Source: Pseudosulfitobacter sp. DSM 107133
GTDB lineage: Bacteria; Pseudomonadota; Alphaproteobacteria; Rhodobacterales; Rhodobacteraceae
Length of the DNA: 64,000 bases
NCBI RefSeq assembly: GCF_022788695.1
Contig: NZ_CP085154.1
Span: 434,001-498,000, forward strand
Direction: 5' to 3'
The stretch's first letter is position 1. Each line of letters starts with the position of its first letter. This document shows, one piece after another, positions 55,081 through 63,737 of this stretch. The notes beneath the pieces are model-generated. The model was not told where the DNA came from. It was given only the letters and a program-made list of their open reading frames with translations, and did not search any database. A program made the position numbers and the translations under genes.

Positions 55081-55096
55081 TTTACCAAATGGTCAA
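55081..55096. promoter_or_regulatory. RutR box between rutR and the amidohydrolase gene
   Basis: TTTACCAAATGGTCAA matches the RutR consensus TTGACCA-NN-TGGTCAA at 13 of 14 defined positions. It is 33 bp before the hyuC-like start and 103 bp from the rutR start, so it could regulate both directions. Confidence 0.72.
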
Positions 55097-55129
55097 AAAC
55101 AGGCGCCGCAGAGCGCGAAGGGGAGAGAC

Positions 55130-56380
55130 ATGGCAGCACCTGGGGAAAACCTGCGGATTGACGGACAACGGCTGTGGGACAGCCTGATGGACATGGCCAG
55201 GATCGGCCCCGGCGTGGCGGGAGGCAACAACCGCCAGACGCTGACCGATGCGGATGCCGAAGGGCGCGCGCTGTTCCAGTCGTGGTGCGAGGCCGCGGGC
55301 TGCACCATGGGGCTGGACCAGATGGGCAACATGTTCGCGCAGCGCGCGGGCACGGACCCTGATGCGCTGCCAGTCTATGTCGGCTCGCATCTGGACACGC
55401 AGCCCACGGGCGGGAAATACGACGGTGTTCTGGGCGTGCTGGGGGGCTTGGAAATCCTGCGCACGCTGAACGATCTGGACGTGAAGACCAAACATCCGAT
55501 CGTGGTCACCAACTTTACCAACGAAGAGGGCACACGCTTTGCCCCCGCGATGCTGTCGTCGGGGGTTTTTGCGGGCATTCACACGCAGGATTGGGCCTAT
55601 GCCAAGACCGACGCCGAGGGCAAAACCTTTGGCGACGAGCTGGCGCGGATCGGTTGGCGGGGCGACGAAGAGGTGGGCGCGCGCAAGATGCATGCGTTTT
55701 TCGAGCTGCATATCGAACAGGGGCCTATTCTGGAGGCCGAGGGCAAGGATATTGGCGTTGTTACCCATGGGCAGGGTCTGTCGTGGACGCAAATCACGGT
55801 GACGGGCAAGGATGCACACACCGGATCGACGCCGATGCCGATGCGCAAGAATGCGGGGCTGGGGATGGCGCGGATTCTGGAAAAGGTGGACGAGATTGCA
55901 TGGAGCCATGCGCCGCATGCGGTTGGCGCTGCGGGGCATATTGATGTCTACCCGAACTCGCGCAACGTGATTCCCGGGCGGGTGGTGTTCACGGTCGATT
56001 TCCGCTCGCCCGACCTGTCGGTGATCGAGGACATGGAGGCGCAGCTGAAGGTCGAAGCGCAGAAGATTTGCGATGACATGGGGCTGGAGGTTGAATTCGA
56101 GAAGGTGGGCGGGTTTGATCCTGTCGCCTTTGACGAGGGCTGTGTCACGGCGGTGCGCACTGCGGCCGAGCGGCTGGGTTATTCGCATATGGATCTGATT
56201 TCCGGTGCGGGGCACGATGCCTGCTGGGTCAACCGTGTGGCGCCCACGGCGATGGTGATGTGTCCTTGCGTCGACGGGCTGAGCCACAACGAGGCCGAGG
56301 AAATCACCAAGGAATGGGCCGCCGCGGGGGCGGATGTGCTGTTGCACGCGGTGGTCGAGACGGCGCAGATTGTCGGGTGA
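55130..56380 (+). CDS. Zn-dependent N-carbamoyl-beta-alanine amidohydrolase (beta-ureidopropionase)
   Basis: M20-family amidohydrolase of 416 residues, ATG 55130 after GGGGAGAGAC. It hydrolyses N-carbamoyl-beta-alanine to beta-alanine, CO2 and ammonia, the last step of reductive pyrimidine degradation. Metal ligands appear in VGSHLDTQPTGGKYDGVLGV (H, D), TNFTNEEGTRFAPAM (E) and FELHIEQGPILE (H). LSHNEAEE near the C-terminus holds the last ligand. L-carbamoylase and allantoate amidohydrolase are close relatives. The neighbouring dihydropyrimidinase and PreTA make the pyrimidine role the best choice. Confidence 0.88.
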   Translation: MAAPGENLRIDGQRLWDSLMDMARIGPGVAGGNNRQTLTDADAEGRALFQSWCEAAGCTMGLDQMGNMFAQRAGTDPDALPVYVGSHLDTQPTGGKYDGVLGVLGGLEILRTLNDLDVKTKHPIVVTNFTNEEGTRFAPAMLSSGVFAGIHTQDWAYAKTDAEGKTFGDELARIGWRGDEEVGARKMHAFFELHIEQGPILEAEGKDIGVVTHGQGLSWTQITVTGKDAHTGSTPMPMRKNAGLGMARILEKVDEIAWSHAPHAVGAAGHIDVYPNSRNVIPGRVVFTVDFRSPDLSVIEDMEAQLKVEAQKICDDMGLEVEFEKVGGFDPVAFDEGCVTAVRTAAERLGYSHMDLISGAGHDACWVNRVAPTAMVMCPCVDGLSHNEAEEITKEWAAAGADVLLHAVVETAQIVG

Positions 56381-56393
56381 GGGATGCTCTGCC

Positions 56394-56714
56394 ATGATCG
56401 ACCCTGACCTGAGCATTGCGGACCGGATCGGGCTGCTGGTTCAGGCCGAGGTGGAGGACGCGCCGGTGGACACGCCCAAGGACCGCGCCTATCTGGCGGC
56501 CTTTCGCGCGGCATTGGTCCGGCCCTTTGCGACCACGGTGAACTTTTCCGGCGGGCTGACGCAGACCTGCTGGACCGTGACGCGGACCGATGGCGATTAC
56601 CGCGTGATCTATATGCCGCGTGCGGGGTATTTCGCGCTGTGTGTGGAGAGCGATTTCGGGCCGCTGGACATTGGCGTGCACGGGCCGGCGATGGGGTGCT
56701 TTGCCAGCGTGTGA
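56394..56714 (+). CDS. Hypothetical protein of the pyrimidine-degradation operon
   Basis: 106-residue soluble protein, ATG 56394 (MIDPDLSIADRIGLLVQAEV), 13 bp after the amidohydrolase gene. It has an acidic helical N-terminus and a beta-rich second half (TTVNFSGGLTQTCWTVTRTD, YRVIYMPRAGYFALCVESDF) ending GVHGPAMGCFASV. I do not recognise the family. Its place between hyuC-like and hydA genes and the normal codon bias argue for a real gene with an accessory role in this pathway. Confidence 0.75.
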   Translation: MIDPDLSIADRIGLLVQAEVEDAPVDTPKDRAYLAAFRAALVRPFATTVNFSGGLTQTCWTVTRTDGDYRVIYMPRAGYFALCVESDFGPLDIGVHGPAMGCFASV

Positions 56715-56725
56715 CGCGGGGCGCT

Positions 56726-56761
56726 GCCCCGGACCCCGGGATATTTAGGGCCAAAAGAAAC
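56726..56761 (+). repeat. Intergenic GATATTT-type motif, copy 5
   Basis: CCCCGGACCCCGGGATATTT followed by AGGGCCAAAAGAAAC, inside the operon between the 106-aa gene and hydA. Confidence 0.65.
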
Positions 56762-56794
56762 AGGCCGTACAAACGAGACGACAGGAGAGACGAG

Positions 56795-58255
56795 ATGAGC
56801 AAGGTGATCAAGGGCGGCATGGTCTGCACGGCGGACCGGACGTGGAAAGCGGATGTGCTGATCGAAGGCGAGAAGATCGTGCGCATTGGCGAGGATCTGG
56901 TGGGCGACGAATACATTGATGCGGAAGGGGCCTATGTGATCCCCGGCGGGATCGACCCGCACACGCATCTGGAAATGCCGTTTATGGGCACCACCGCCGC
57001 CGAGACATTCGAGACCGGCACATGGGCTGCTGCCGTGGGCGGGACCACGATGATCGTGGATTTCTGCCTGCCCGGCGAGGATGGCAGCATCAAGAACGCG
57101 ATCAACGAATGGCACCGCAAGTCTGCGCCGCAGATCTGTTCGGATGTCGGCTATCACATGGCGATCACCGGCTGGAACGAGAACGTATTCAACGAGATGA
57201 AAGACGCCGTGGAGATGGGGGTGAATTCGTTCAAGCATTTCATGGCCTACAAGGGCGCGTTGATGATCGAGGATGACGAGATGTTCGCGTCGTTCAAACG
57301 CTGTGCCGAGCTGGGTGCGCTGCCGATGGTCCATGCCGAGAACGGCGATCTGGTGGCGGAGTTGCAGCAGAAGTATTTCGATCAGGGGATTACAGGGCCT
57401 GAGGGCCACGCCTATTCCCGCCCGCCCGAACTGGAGGGCGAGGCCGCGAACCGGGCGATCACCATTGCCGATACGGCAGGTGTGCCGCTGTATATCGTGC
57501 ACGTGTCTTGCGAGCAGACCCACGAGGCGATCCGCCGTGCGCGGCAAAAGGGAATGCGGGTCTATGGCGAGCCGTTGATCCAGTTCCTGACGCTGGACGA
57601 GGGCGAATATTTCAACAAGGACTGGGATCACGCCGCGCGCCGCGTGATGTCGCCGCCGTTCCGCAACAAGCAGCATCAGGACAGCCTGTGGGCCGGTTTG
57701 CAGGCGGGATCGTTGCAGGTGGTGGCCACCGACCATGCAGCATTCTCGACCGAGCAGAAGCGGGCGGGGCGCAATGATTTCCGCATTATCCCCAACGGAT
57801 CGAACGGGCTGGAGGAGCGGTTGGCGGTGCTGTGGACCGAAGGGGTTGAAACAGGCCGCCTGACGCCGAACGAATTTGTCGCCGCGACCTCGACCAATGT
57901 GGCGAAGATCTTGAACATCTATCCCAAGAAGGGCGCGATTGTTGAGGGTGCGGATGCCGATATTGTGGTGTGGGACCCGAAGATCACCAAGACGATCAGC
58001 CCCGCCAACCATCATTCCATTCTGGATTACAACGTATTCGAAGGCTTCGAGGTGACGGCGCAAAGCCGCTATACCCTGAGCCGGGGCGAGGTGATCTGGG
58101 CATGGGGGCAGAACAGCCAGCCGCAGCCCGGACGGGGCAAGTTCGTGCCGCGCCCTGCCTTTGCCGCGCCCAACGTGGCGCTGTCGAAGTGGAAAGAGCT
58201 GACCAGCCCAAAGATGATCAAGCGTGATCCGATGAACATTCCGGCGGGGATCTGA
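56795..58255 (+). CDS. hydA: Dihydropyrimidinase
   Basis: Cyclic amidohydrolase opening dihydrouracil/dihydrothymine to the N-carbamoyl amino acid. The 486-residue product starts at ATG 56795 after AGGAGAGACGAG. The metal-binding PGGIDPHTHLEMPFMG is near residue 60. The carboxylated lysine lies in VNSFKHFMAYKGALMIEDDE (about 150). His ligands are in MVHAENGDL and YIVHVSCEQT, and the catalytic Asp in VATDHAAFSTEQK (about 315). This completes the PreTA-HydA-amidohydrolase route from uracil to beta-alanine. Confidence 0.95.
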   Translation: MSKVIKGGMVCTADRTWKADVLIEGEKIVRIGEDLVGDEYIDAEGAYVIPGGIDPHTHLEMPFMGTTAAETFETGTWAAAVGGTTMIVDFCLPGEDGSIKNAINEWHRKSAPQICSDVGYHMAITGWNENVFNEMKDAVEMGVNSFKHFMAYKGALMIEDDEMFASFKRCAELGALPMVHAENGDLVAELQQKYFDQGITGPEGHAYSRPPELEGEAANRAITIADTAGVPLYIVHVSCEQTHEAIRRARQKGMRVYGEPLIQFLTLDEGEYFNKDWDHAARRVMSPPFRNKQHQDSLWAGLQAGSLQVVATDHAAFSTEQKRAGRNDFRIIPNGSNGLEERLAVLWTEGVETGRLTPNEFVAATSTNVAKILNIYPKKGAIVEGADADIVVWDPKITKTISPANHHSILDYNVFEGFEVTAQSRYTLSRGEVIWAWGQNSQPQPGRGKFVPRPAFAAPNVALSKWKELTSPKMIKRDPMNIPAGI

Positions 58256-58258
58256 TTT

Positions 58259-59080
58259 GTGGAAGTGAATAACCTGAAAGACGCGGGCAATCCTGCTGCA
58301 AATGGCGGGGCCGTTATCTCGGCCAAGGATCTCGACCTGACGTTTCAGACCAACGACGGCCCCGTGCACGCGCTGAAAGGCGTGTCGCTGGACATCAACA
58401 AGGGCGATTTCGTCAGCTTTATCGGCCCCTCGGGCTGTGGCAAGACGACGTTCCTGCGGTGCATGGCCGATCTTGAGCAGCCCACGGGCGGCAGTATTAC
58501 CGTGAACGGTGTCAGCGCCGCCGAGGCGCGGGCGGCGCGGGCCTATGGCTATGTGTTTCAGGCGGCGGGGCTGTATCCGTGGCGCACCATCGGGGGCAAC
58601 ATCAGCCTGCCGCTGGAGATCATGGGCTATTCCAAGGCCGACCAGCGCGACCGTGTGGCGCGGGTTCTGGAACTAGTGGAACTGGCCGGGTTCGAGAAGA
58701 AATTCCCCTGGCAACTGTCGGGCGGAATGCAGCAACGGGCGTCGATTGCGCGTGCGCTGGCCTTTGACGCGGATATTCTGCTGATGGACGAACCCTTTGG
58801 CGCGCTGGACGAGATCGTGCGCGACCATTTGAACGAGCAGCTGTTGAAGCTGTGGGCGCGGACGGAAAAGACCATTGCCTTTGTCACCCATTCGATCCCC
58901 GAGGCGGTGTACCTGAGCACCAAGATCGTGGTGATGAGCCCGCGGCCGGGGCGGATTACGGACGTGATCGACAGCCCGCTGCCCAAGGAGCGCCCCTTGG
59001 ACATCCGCGAGACACCGGAGTTTCTGGAGATTGCGCACCGGGTGCGCGAAGGGCTGCGGGCGGGGCATAACGATGTTTGA
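58259..59080 (+). CDS. ABC importer ATP-binding protein (pyrimidine-locus)
   Basis: 273-residue ATPase of the nitrate/taurine/thiamine-precursor type. The start is GTG 58259, three bases after hydA. Walker A FIGPSGCGKTTFLRCMADLE, Q-loop YVFQAAGLYPWRTIGGNI, signature LSGGMQQRASIARALAFDA and Walker B ILLMDEPFGALDE are intact. The following two permeases and substrate-binding protein complete an importer, presumably for pyrimidines, dihydropyrimidines or hydantoins; the substrate is inferred from context only. Confidence 0.9.
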   Translation: MEVNNLKDAGNPAANGGAVISAKDLDLTFQTNDGPVHALKGVSLDINKGDFVSFIGPSGCGKTTFLRCMADLEQPTGGSITVNGVSAAEARAARAYGYVFQAAGLYPWRTIGGNISLPLEIMGYSKADQRDRVARVLELVELAGFEKKFPWQLSGGMQQRASIARALAFDADILLMDEPFGALDEIVRDHLNEQLLKLWARTEKTIAFVTHSIPEAVYLSTKIVVMSPRPGRITDVIDSPLPKERPLDIRETPEFLEIAHRVREGLRAGHNDV

Positions 59081-59104
59081 GGCTGTGACAGCGGGGCTGT
59101 GCTT

Positions 59105-59971
59105 ATGACGCGGTCGATCCTTCCCGTTCTTACGGTCGTCGCTGCCATTGTGGTGATGTGGTATCTGGCTGCCGTGCCGATGAATGCGCAATGGGCCTAT
59201 GACCGGGCGGCGCGGGCCGATGTTACGCTGTCGTTCAGCGATCTGGTGGCCGACACATGGAGCCAGGAGAAACCCCGGCTGCCCGCACCGCACCAAGTGG
59301 CGGTCGAGGTCTGGCAGACCACCGTCGACAAGAAGATCACCTCGAAACGGTCGCTGATCTATCATTCGTGGATCACGCTGAGCGCCACGCTGGTGGGCTT
59401 TGCGCTGGGCACGACGCTGGGCATTCTGCTGGCGGTGGGGATTGTCTATAACCGCGTGATGGACATGAGCGTGATGCCGTGGGTCATTGCGTCACAGACC
59501 ATTCCGATTCTGGCGCTGGCGCCGATGATCATCGTGGTGCTGAACGCGGTGGGCATATCGGGCCTGTTGCCCAAGGCGGTGATCAGCATGTACCTGTCGT
59601 TCTTTCCCGTCGCCGTGGGCATGGTCAAGGGGCTGCGCAGCCCCGAGGTGATGCAGCTGGACCAGATGCACACTTGGCACGCCAGCGCGTCCCAGACGTT
59701 CTGGAAGCTGCGCCTGCCTGCGTCGATGCCCTATCTGTTCACCTCGCTGAAGGTGGCGATGGCGGCATCCTTGGTGGGGGCCATCGTGGGTGAGCTGCCA
59801 ACAGGGGCGATTGCCGGGCTGGGCGCGCGTCTGCTGGCGGGCAGCTATTACGGCCAGACCATCCAGATCTGGAGCGCGCTGATCATGGCGGCGGCACTGG
59901 CGGCGGTCATGGTGTCGCTGATCGGGCTGATCCAGCGGATCGTGCTGAAACGGATGGGGATGGCGACATGA
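59105..59971 (+). CDS. ABC importer permease 1
   Basis: 288-residue inner-membrane permease, ATG 59105 (MTRSILPVLTVVAAIVVMWY). It has an N-terminal membrane anchor, a periplasmic segment of about 65 residues, then a BPD-type core. The core includes TLSATLVGFALGTTLGILLAVG, VIASQTIPILALAPMIIV and ISMYLSFFPVAVGMVKGLRS. The EAA-type coupling loop is WHASASQTFWKLRLPASMPY. It overlaps permease 2 by four bases. Confidence 0.88.
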   Translation: MTRSILPVLTVVAAIVVMWYLAAVPMNAQWAYDRAARADVTLSFSDLVADTWSQEKPRLPAPHQVAVEVWQTTVDKKITSKRSLIYHSWITLSATLVGFALGTTLGILLAVGIVYNRVMDMSVMPWVIASQTIPILALAPMIIVVLNAVGISGLLPKAVISMYLSFFPVAVGMVKGLRSPEVMQLDQMHTWHASASQTFWKLRLPASMPYLFTSLKVAMAASLVGAIVGELPTGAIAGLGARLLAGSYYGQTIQIWSALIMAAALAAVMVSLIGLIQRIVLKRMGMAT

Positions 59972-60894
59972 GCGCGGTAGTACAGAAACGGCCCGCGTGG
60001 CTGGGCTGGGCGCTGTTGGCGGTGGTTCTTGCGCTGGCGGCGGTGGTGGACTGGCGGCTGGTGCCGGTTCTGGCGATCTGGGTGGCAGGCTGGATGCTGA
60101 ACGCGCTGATTGCGCGGCACGGCACATGGACCTGGGGTGGCTATGTCATTCCGGTGATCTTTGGCATCACCTTGCTGGCGATGTGGGAAACGGGTGAGCG
60201 GCTGTTCGAAATCTCGGACGTGCTGTTGCCGGCACCCTCCGAGATTGCCGCGCGGTTCTGGCTGTCGCGGGACATCCTGTGGGTGGATTTTGTGCAGACG
60301 GTGATCAAGGGCGCGCTGTCGGGTTTTGTCATGGGCTGCGGTGCCGCGTTCGTGCTGGCTGTGGTCATCGACCGCTTTCCGTTCCTGCAAAAGGGGCTGC
60401 TGCCGGTGGGCAACTTTGTCGCCGCGCTGCCGATTGTGGGGATGGCGCCGATTCTGGTGATGTGGTTCGGGTTCGACTGGCAGTCCAAGGCGGCGGTTGT
60501 GGTGGTCATGGTGTTCTTTCCGATGCTGGTGAACACCGTGCAGGGGCTGCAATCGACCGACAATATGCAGCGTGACCTGATGCGCACATATGCGTCGTCC
60601 TATTGGCAGACCTTGCTGAAACTGCGCCTGCCTGCGGCGATGCCGTTCATTTTCAACGGGCTCAAGATCGCCTCGACGCTGGCGCTGATCGGGGCGATTG
60701 TGGCCGAATTCTTCGGCTCGCCCATTCACGGCATGGGCTTTCGCATCTCGACATCGGTGGGGCAACTGGCGCTGGATCTGGTCTGGGCCGAAATCGTTGT
60801 GGCGGCCATCGTCGGTTCTGCCTTTTATGGTGGCATCGCTCTGCTGGAACGGCTCGTGACATTCTGGCACCCTTCACAGAGGGGCCGGACATGA
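59968..60894 (+). CDS. ABC importer permease 2
   Basis: 308-residue permease of the same type, ATG 59968. Two N-terminal membrane segments (WLGWALLAVVLALAAVVDWR, VLAIWVAGWMLNALIA) precede the core. The core has ALPIVGMAPILVMWFGFDWQ, AAVVVVMVFFPMLVNTVQGL and the coupling loop YASSYWQTLLKLRLPAAMPF. With permease 1 it forms a heterodimeric channel. The stop is followed by a 40-bp gap to the binding-protein gene. Confidence 0.88.
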   Translation: MSAVVQKRPAWLGWALLAVVLALAAVVDWRLVPVLAIWVAGWMLNALIARHGTWTWGGYVIPVIFGITLLAMWETGERLFEISDVLLPAPSEIAARFWLSRDILWVDFVQTVIKGALSGFVMGCGAAFVLAVVIDRFPFLQKGLLPVGNFVAALPIVGMAPILVMWFGFDWQSKAAVVVVMVFFPMLVNTVQGLQSTDNMQRDLMRTYASSYWQTLLKLRLPAAMPFIFNGLKIASTLALIGAIVAEFFGSPIHGMGFRISTSVGQLALDLVWAEIVVAAIVGSAFYGGIALLERLVTFWHPSQRGRT

Positions 60895-60934
60895 GAATAA
60901 TAAACCAAGAAGACGACCAACAAGGAGTATCATA

Positions 60935-61915
60935 ATGAAGACGTTTACTTACGCGGTCACAACCGCTGCACTGGGCCTGATGGGCACCGGGGCGATGGCG
61001 GCGGACGATGTCACGCTGCAACTGAAATGGGTCACGCAGGCCCAGTTTGCAGGCTACTACGTGGCGCTGGACAAGGGGTTCTACGAAGAAGAGGACCTGA
61101 ACGTGACGATCAAGCCGGGCGGCCCGGACATCGCCCCGGTGCAGGTTCTGCTGGGCGGCGGTGCCGATGTGATGGTTGACTGGCTGCCCTCCGCGCTGGC
61201 GGCACGGGAAAAGGGCGCGCCGATTGTGAACATCGCGCAGCCTTTCGCCAAATCCGGCCTGATGCTGACCTGCTTGAAAGAGCACGGCATCACCTCGCCC
61301 GCCGATTTCCCCGGTCACACGCTGGGCACATGGTTCTTTGGCAACGAGATTCCGTTGCTGAGCTGGATGGGCAAGCTGGGCTATTCCACCGATGGTTCTG
61401 ACGGTGGCGTGACCATCCAGAAGATCAACTTTAACGTCGATCCGCTGCTGCAAAAGCAGGTCGAATGCGCCACGACCATGACCTACAACGAATACTGGCA
61501 GGTTATTGATGCCGGTCTGACACCAGATGATCTGGTGGTCTTCAAATACGAAGACGAAGGCATTTCGACACTGGAAGACGGGCTTTACACCACCGAGGCA
61601 AATCTGGCTGATCCGGCGATGGAAGAAAAGCTGGTGCGGTTTGTGCGTGCGTCAATGAAGGGCTGGAAGTACGCCGAAGAACACCCCGATGAGGCGGCAG
61701 AAATCGTTCTGGAAAACGACCAGACTGGCGCGCAGACCGAAAAACACCAGAAACGGATGATGGGCGAGATTGCCAAGCTGACCGAGGGCAGCAATGGCGC
61801 GCTGGACGAGGCGGCCTTTGACCGGAGTGCTGCGATCACCATGGAAGGTGGCATGATCACCAAGGCCCCCGAAGGTGCATGGACCCACGCGATCACGGAT
61901 AAAGCGCTGCAATAA
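60935..61915 (+). CDS. ABC importer substrate-binding protein (NMT1/THI5-like)
   Basis: Periplasmic binding protein of 326 residues. ATG 60935 after AAGGAGTATCATA; signal peptide MKTFTYAVTTAALGLMGTGAMA. The mature chain begins with VTLQLKWVTQAQFAGYYVAL, then DKGFYEEEDLNVTIKPGGPD, characteristic of NMT1/THI5-like proteins. These bind formylaminopyrimidine or riboflavin-like ligands in related systems. Together with context this supports a pyrimidine-type ligand. The operon ends here with a strong terminator. Confidence 0.9.
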   Translation: MKTFTYAVTTAALGLMGTGAMAADDVTLQLKWVTQAQFAGYYVALDKGFYEEEDLNVTIKPGGPDIAPVQVLLGGGADVMVDWLPSALAAREKGAPIVNIAQPFAKSGLMLTCLKEHGITSPADFPGHTLGTWFFGNEIPLLSWMGKLGYSTDGSDGGVTIQKINFNVDPLLQKQVECATTMTYNEYWQVIDAGLTPDDLVVFKYEDEGISTLEDGLYTTEANLADPAMEEKLVRFVRASMKGWKYAEEHPDEAAEIVLENDQTGAQTEKHQKRMMGEIAKLTEGSNGALDEAAFDRSAAITMEGGMITKAPEGAWTHAITDKALQ

Positions 61916-61937
61916 GCCGCTTTAGGGTTTGAAACTG

Positions 61938-61968
61938 AAAGGGCCAGCGCGATGCGCTGGCCCTTTTT
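61938..61968 (+). terminator. Rho-independent terminator of the pyrimidine operon
   Basis: 13-bp perfect stem AAAGGGCCAGCGC (61938-61950) with GCGCTGGCCCTTT (61954-61966), loop GAT, running into further Ts. Confidence 0.95.
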
Positions 61969-62100
61969 CCGTCTGGTGAGAGCGGGTGATTGGTTCCGGT
62001 TGGATGAGTTGGGAACCAGCCTTGCAACCCGTAGCTGCACGTCTTGCAAGGCGATAAAGGCCACATTGTATCGAGGGGGGGCAATGGACCTTCGGACCCG

Positions 62101-62946
62101 TTAACCGTGAGTGCCAGACGAATTCCTTTTGTCTACCATGCCGGCCTCGACCAGCAGGCCGGTCAGACGCTTGGCTGCTTCCAGTTCTTCCACGGTCGTG
62201 GCGTCGGTGATCTGGTCAACGCAATACTCTTCCAGCAGTTGACGCATCTGCGTTTCTTGGCTGACCGTGGCGGCCTTGGGCGTGCGGACGGTTGGCACAT
62301 GGTCGTCGGACAGTTCAAAGGCACGTTGATCGGAAACGAAGATGTCTCCTTTGATCCCTGCAAAGGCACGGATCTTGCCGATACGTTCATCCGAACAGTC
62401 CAGCAGCGCGGCCATCGCCGAGACTTTGCCCATCGGCTTGGTCGAACCGACATAGCCGTATGGTGCGCAATCCGAACGTTTCAGCACCCGGTTCATCACC
62501 GGATCAATCACCGTGACAATGTCCGAGATACCCGAATTCTTCGCATATTCCAGCGAGGCGGCCATCAGTTCGCATGTCGCATAGCTGACGGAATTGCGCG
62601 AATTTCCGCGGTCAAGAATTTCGGTGTCGACGCAAAAGCGCGTTGATTCCCACAGCGTCGCGCTGCGCAGGGGCGGCTCGCCGTCCAGAATGTCGTGGAA
62701 CACGTCGGACAGCATGTGCGGCCCTGTGGTTTGCAAGGCCCGAACACAGGACACAACATGCCCATCGTCGTTCAGCCCAATGACATAAGCCGGGTCAAGT
62801 CCGTCAAACTGGTCGATTTCCTTGCCGTCGGTGATGTTTACATCCCATCCCAGCCGCTGACCGAACACCCGTGCACGCAATGCAAACATTTCGTCCAGGA
62901 GTCGGCTGTAGCGATGCCGGTTAAGGCCGTCGATTACAATAATCAT
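62101..62946 (-). CDS. LuxI-family acyl-homoserine-lactone synthase, with C-terminal extension
   Basis: 281-residue autoinducer synthase from ATG 62946, preceded by GGAGAAAATC. The invariant LuxI residues are at canonical positions: R24, F28 and W34 (ALRARVFGQRLGW), D45 and D48 (EIDQFD), R69 (SCVRAL), E100 and R103 (LWESTRF). The synthase part ends near residue 205. About 75 extra residues follow (ATVSQETQMRQLLEEYCVDQ, TVEELEAAKRLTGLLVEAGM), mostly helical. Makes N-acyl-homoserine lactone from SAM and acyl-ACP; chain length cannot be told. It lies 83 bp downstream of luxR in the same direction. Confidence 0.93.
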   Translation of the reverse strand: MIIVIDGLNRHRYSRLLDEMFALRARVFGQRLGWDVNITDGKEIDQFDGLDPAYVIGLNDDGHVVSCVRALQTTGPHMLSDVFHDILDGEPPLRSATLWESTRFCVDTEILDRGNSRNSVSYATCELMAASLEYAKNSGISDIVTVIDPVMNRVLKRSDCAPYGYVGSTKPMGKVSAMAALLDCSDERIGKIRAFAGIKGDIFVSDQRAFELSDDHVPTVRTPKAATVSQETQMRQLLEEYCVDQITDATTVEELEAAKRLTGLLVEAGMVDKRNSSGTHG

Positions 62947-63029
62947 GATTTTCTCCGCTACCAAATCGTTAAGCAGATCATCATGTTTTTAAGGCTTGGC
63001 GGCTATAAGGGAAATCCCGTAGCGGGGGC

Positions 63030-63737
63030 TTAGCTGGGATGGACCATTCCCAGACCAATCGCGCGCCCGACGGCCTGCGGCGTGGTCAATGCGCCCAGTT
63101 TGGAACGGCTAGACCGCAAATGCACTTCGACGGTGCGGTTTGATATCGACAGAATGTCGGCAATGTCTTGCTGGCTTTTCCCTGCGGCAACCCACTGCAA
63201 TATCTCAAGCTCGCGCGCGGAAAGGCTGGGATGGGTCAGCTTGCGGGTCAGCGCATGTGACTGAATGACGTTGTCATGCAGGTGAACAGCCGCAGTCTGT
63301 AATTCACCAAGGATCTTGGCCTTGAGCAGATCCCATTCCCGATCAGAACAGTTGCGTGTGACACTGAACAGCCCGACATCGCCATAAGGGCCGCGCACCG
63401 GCACTGTCAGGCCCTGTTCGGAAATCCCATGGTCACTCGCGGCGCGAAAGATGTCCTGGAACGTTCGTTCACCACGCAACCGCTGCCAGTCGACAGGGGC
63501 GATGCTGCGGCTGGCCAGCAGCAATGCAGGGTCGCGGTGTTGAAACCCTTCGTTGACATATTGTCGTTGCCATTCATCGGGATAGTTCACAAATCCGTGG
63601 ACGGTTTGCGCGATCGGATCCATGCCGGCATAGGCCGCATAGTCCAGTTCGTGGGCATCGCAGACTGAATCGAGAAACGACCTTAAGTTGTTCCCGGGAA
63701 AGGGCAGATTGCTTAGATCTATGACAGACAAAGGCAC
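63030..63737 (-). CDS. LuxR-family quorum-sensing regulator
   Basis: 235-residue regulator starting at GTG 63737 (read as MPLSVIDLSNLPFPGNNLRS). The autoinducer-binding domain (about 15-160) has the aromatic and acidic residues of YPDEWQRQYVNEGFQHRDPA and APVDWQ. The C-terminal LuxR helix-turn-helix is LSARELEILQWVAAGKSQQD..IADILSISNRTVEVHLRSSRSKLG. It sits directly upstream of the luxI gene and is its likely activator. No clear lux-box palindrome was found in the 83-bp gap or in 63738-64000. Confidence 0.92.
   Translation of the reverse strand: MPLSVIDLSNLPFPGNNLRSFLDSVCDAHELDYAAYAGMDPIAQTVHGFVNYPDEWQRQYVNEGFQHRDPALLLASRSIAPVDWQRLRGERTFQDIFRAASDHGISEQGLTVPVRGPYGDVGLFSVTRNCSDREWDLLKAKILGELQTAAVHLHDNVIQSHALTRKLTHPSLSARELEILQWVAAGKSQQDIADILSISNRTVEVHLRSSRSKLGALTTPQAVGRAIGLGMVHPS

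Noticed and set aside
62947..63029. lux box in the luxR-luxI gap
   Set aside because: Only a short GGGA-TT-TCCC inverted repeat was seen; nothing close to the 20-bp lux-box pattern.
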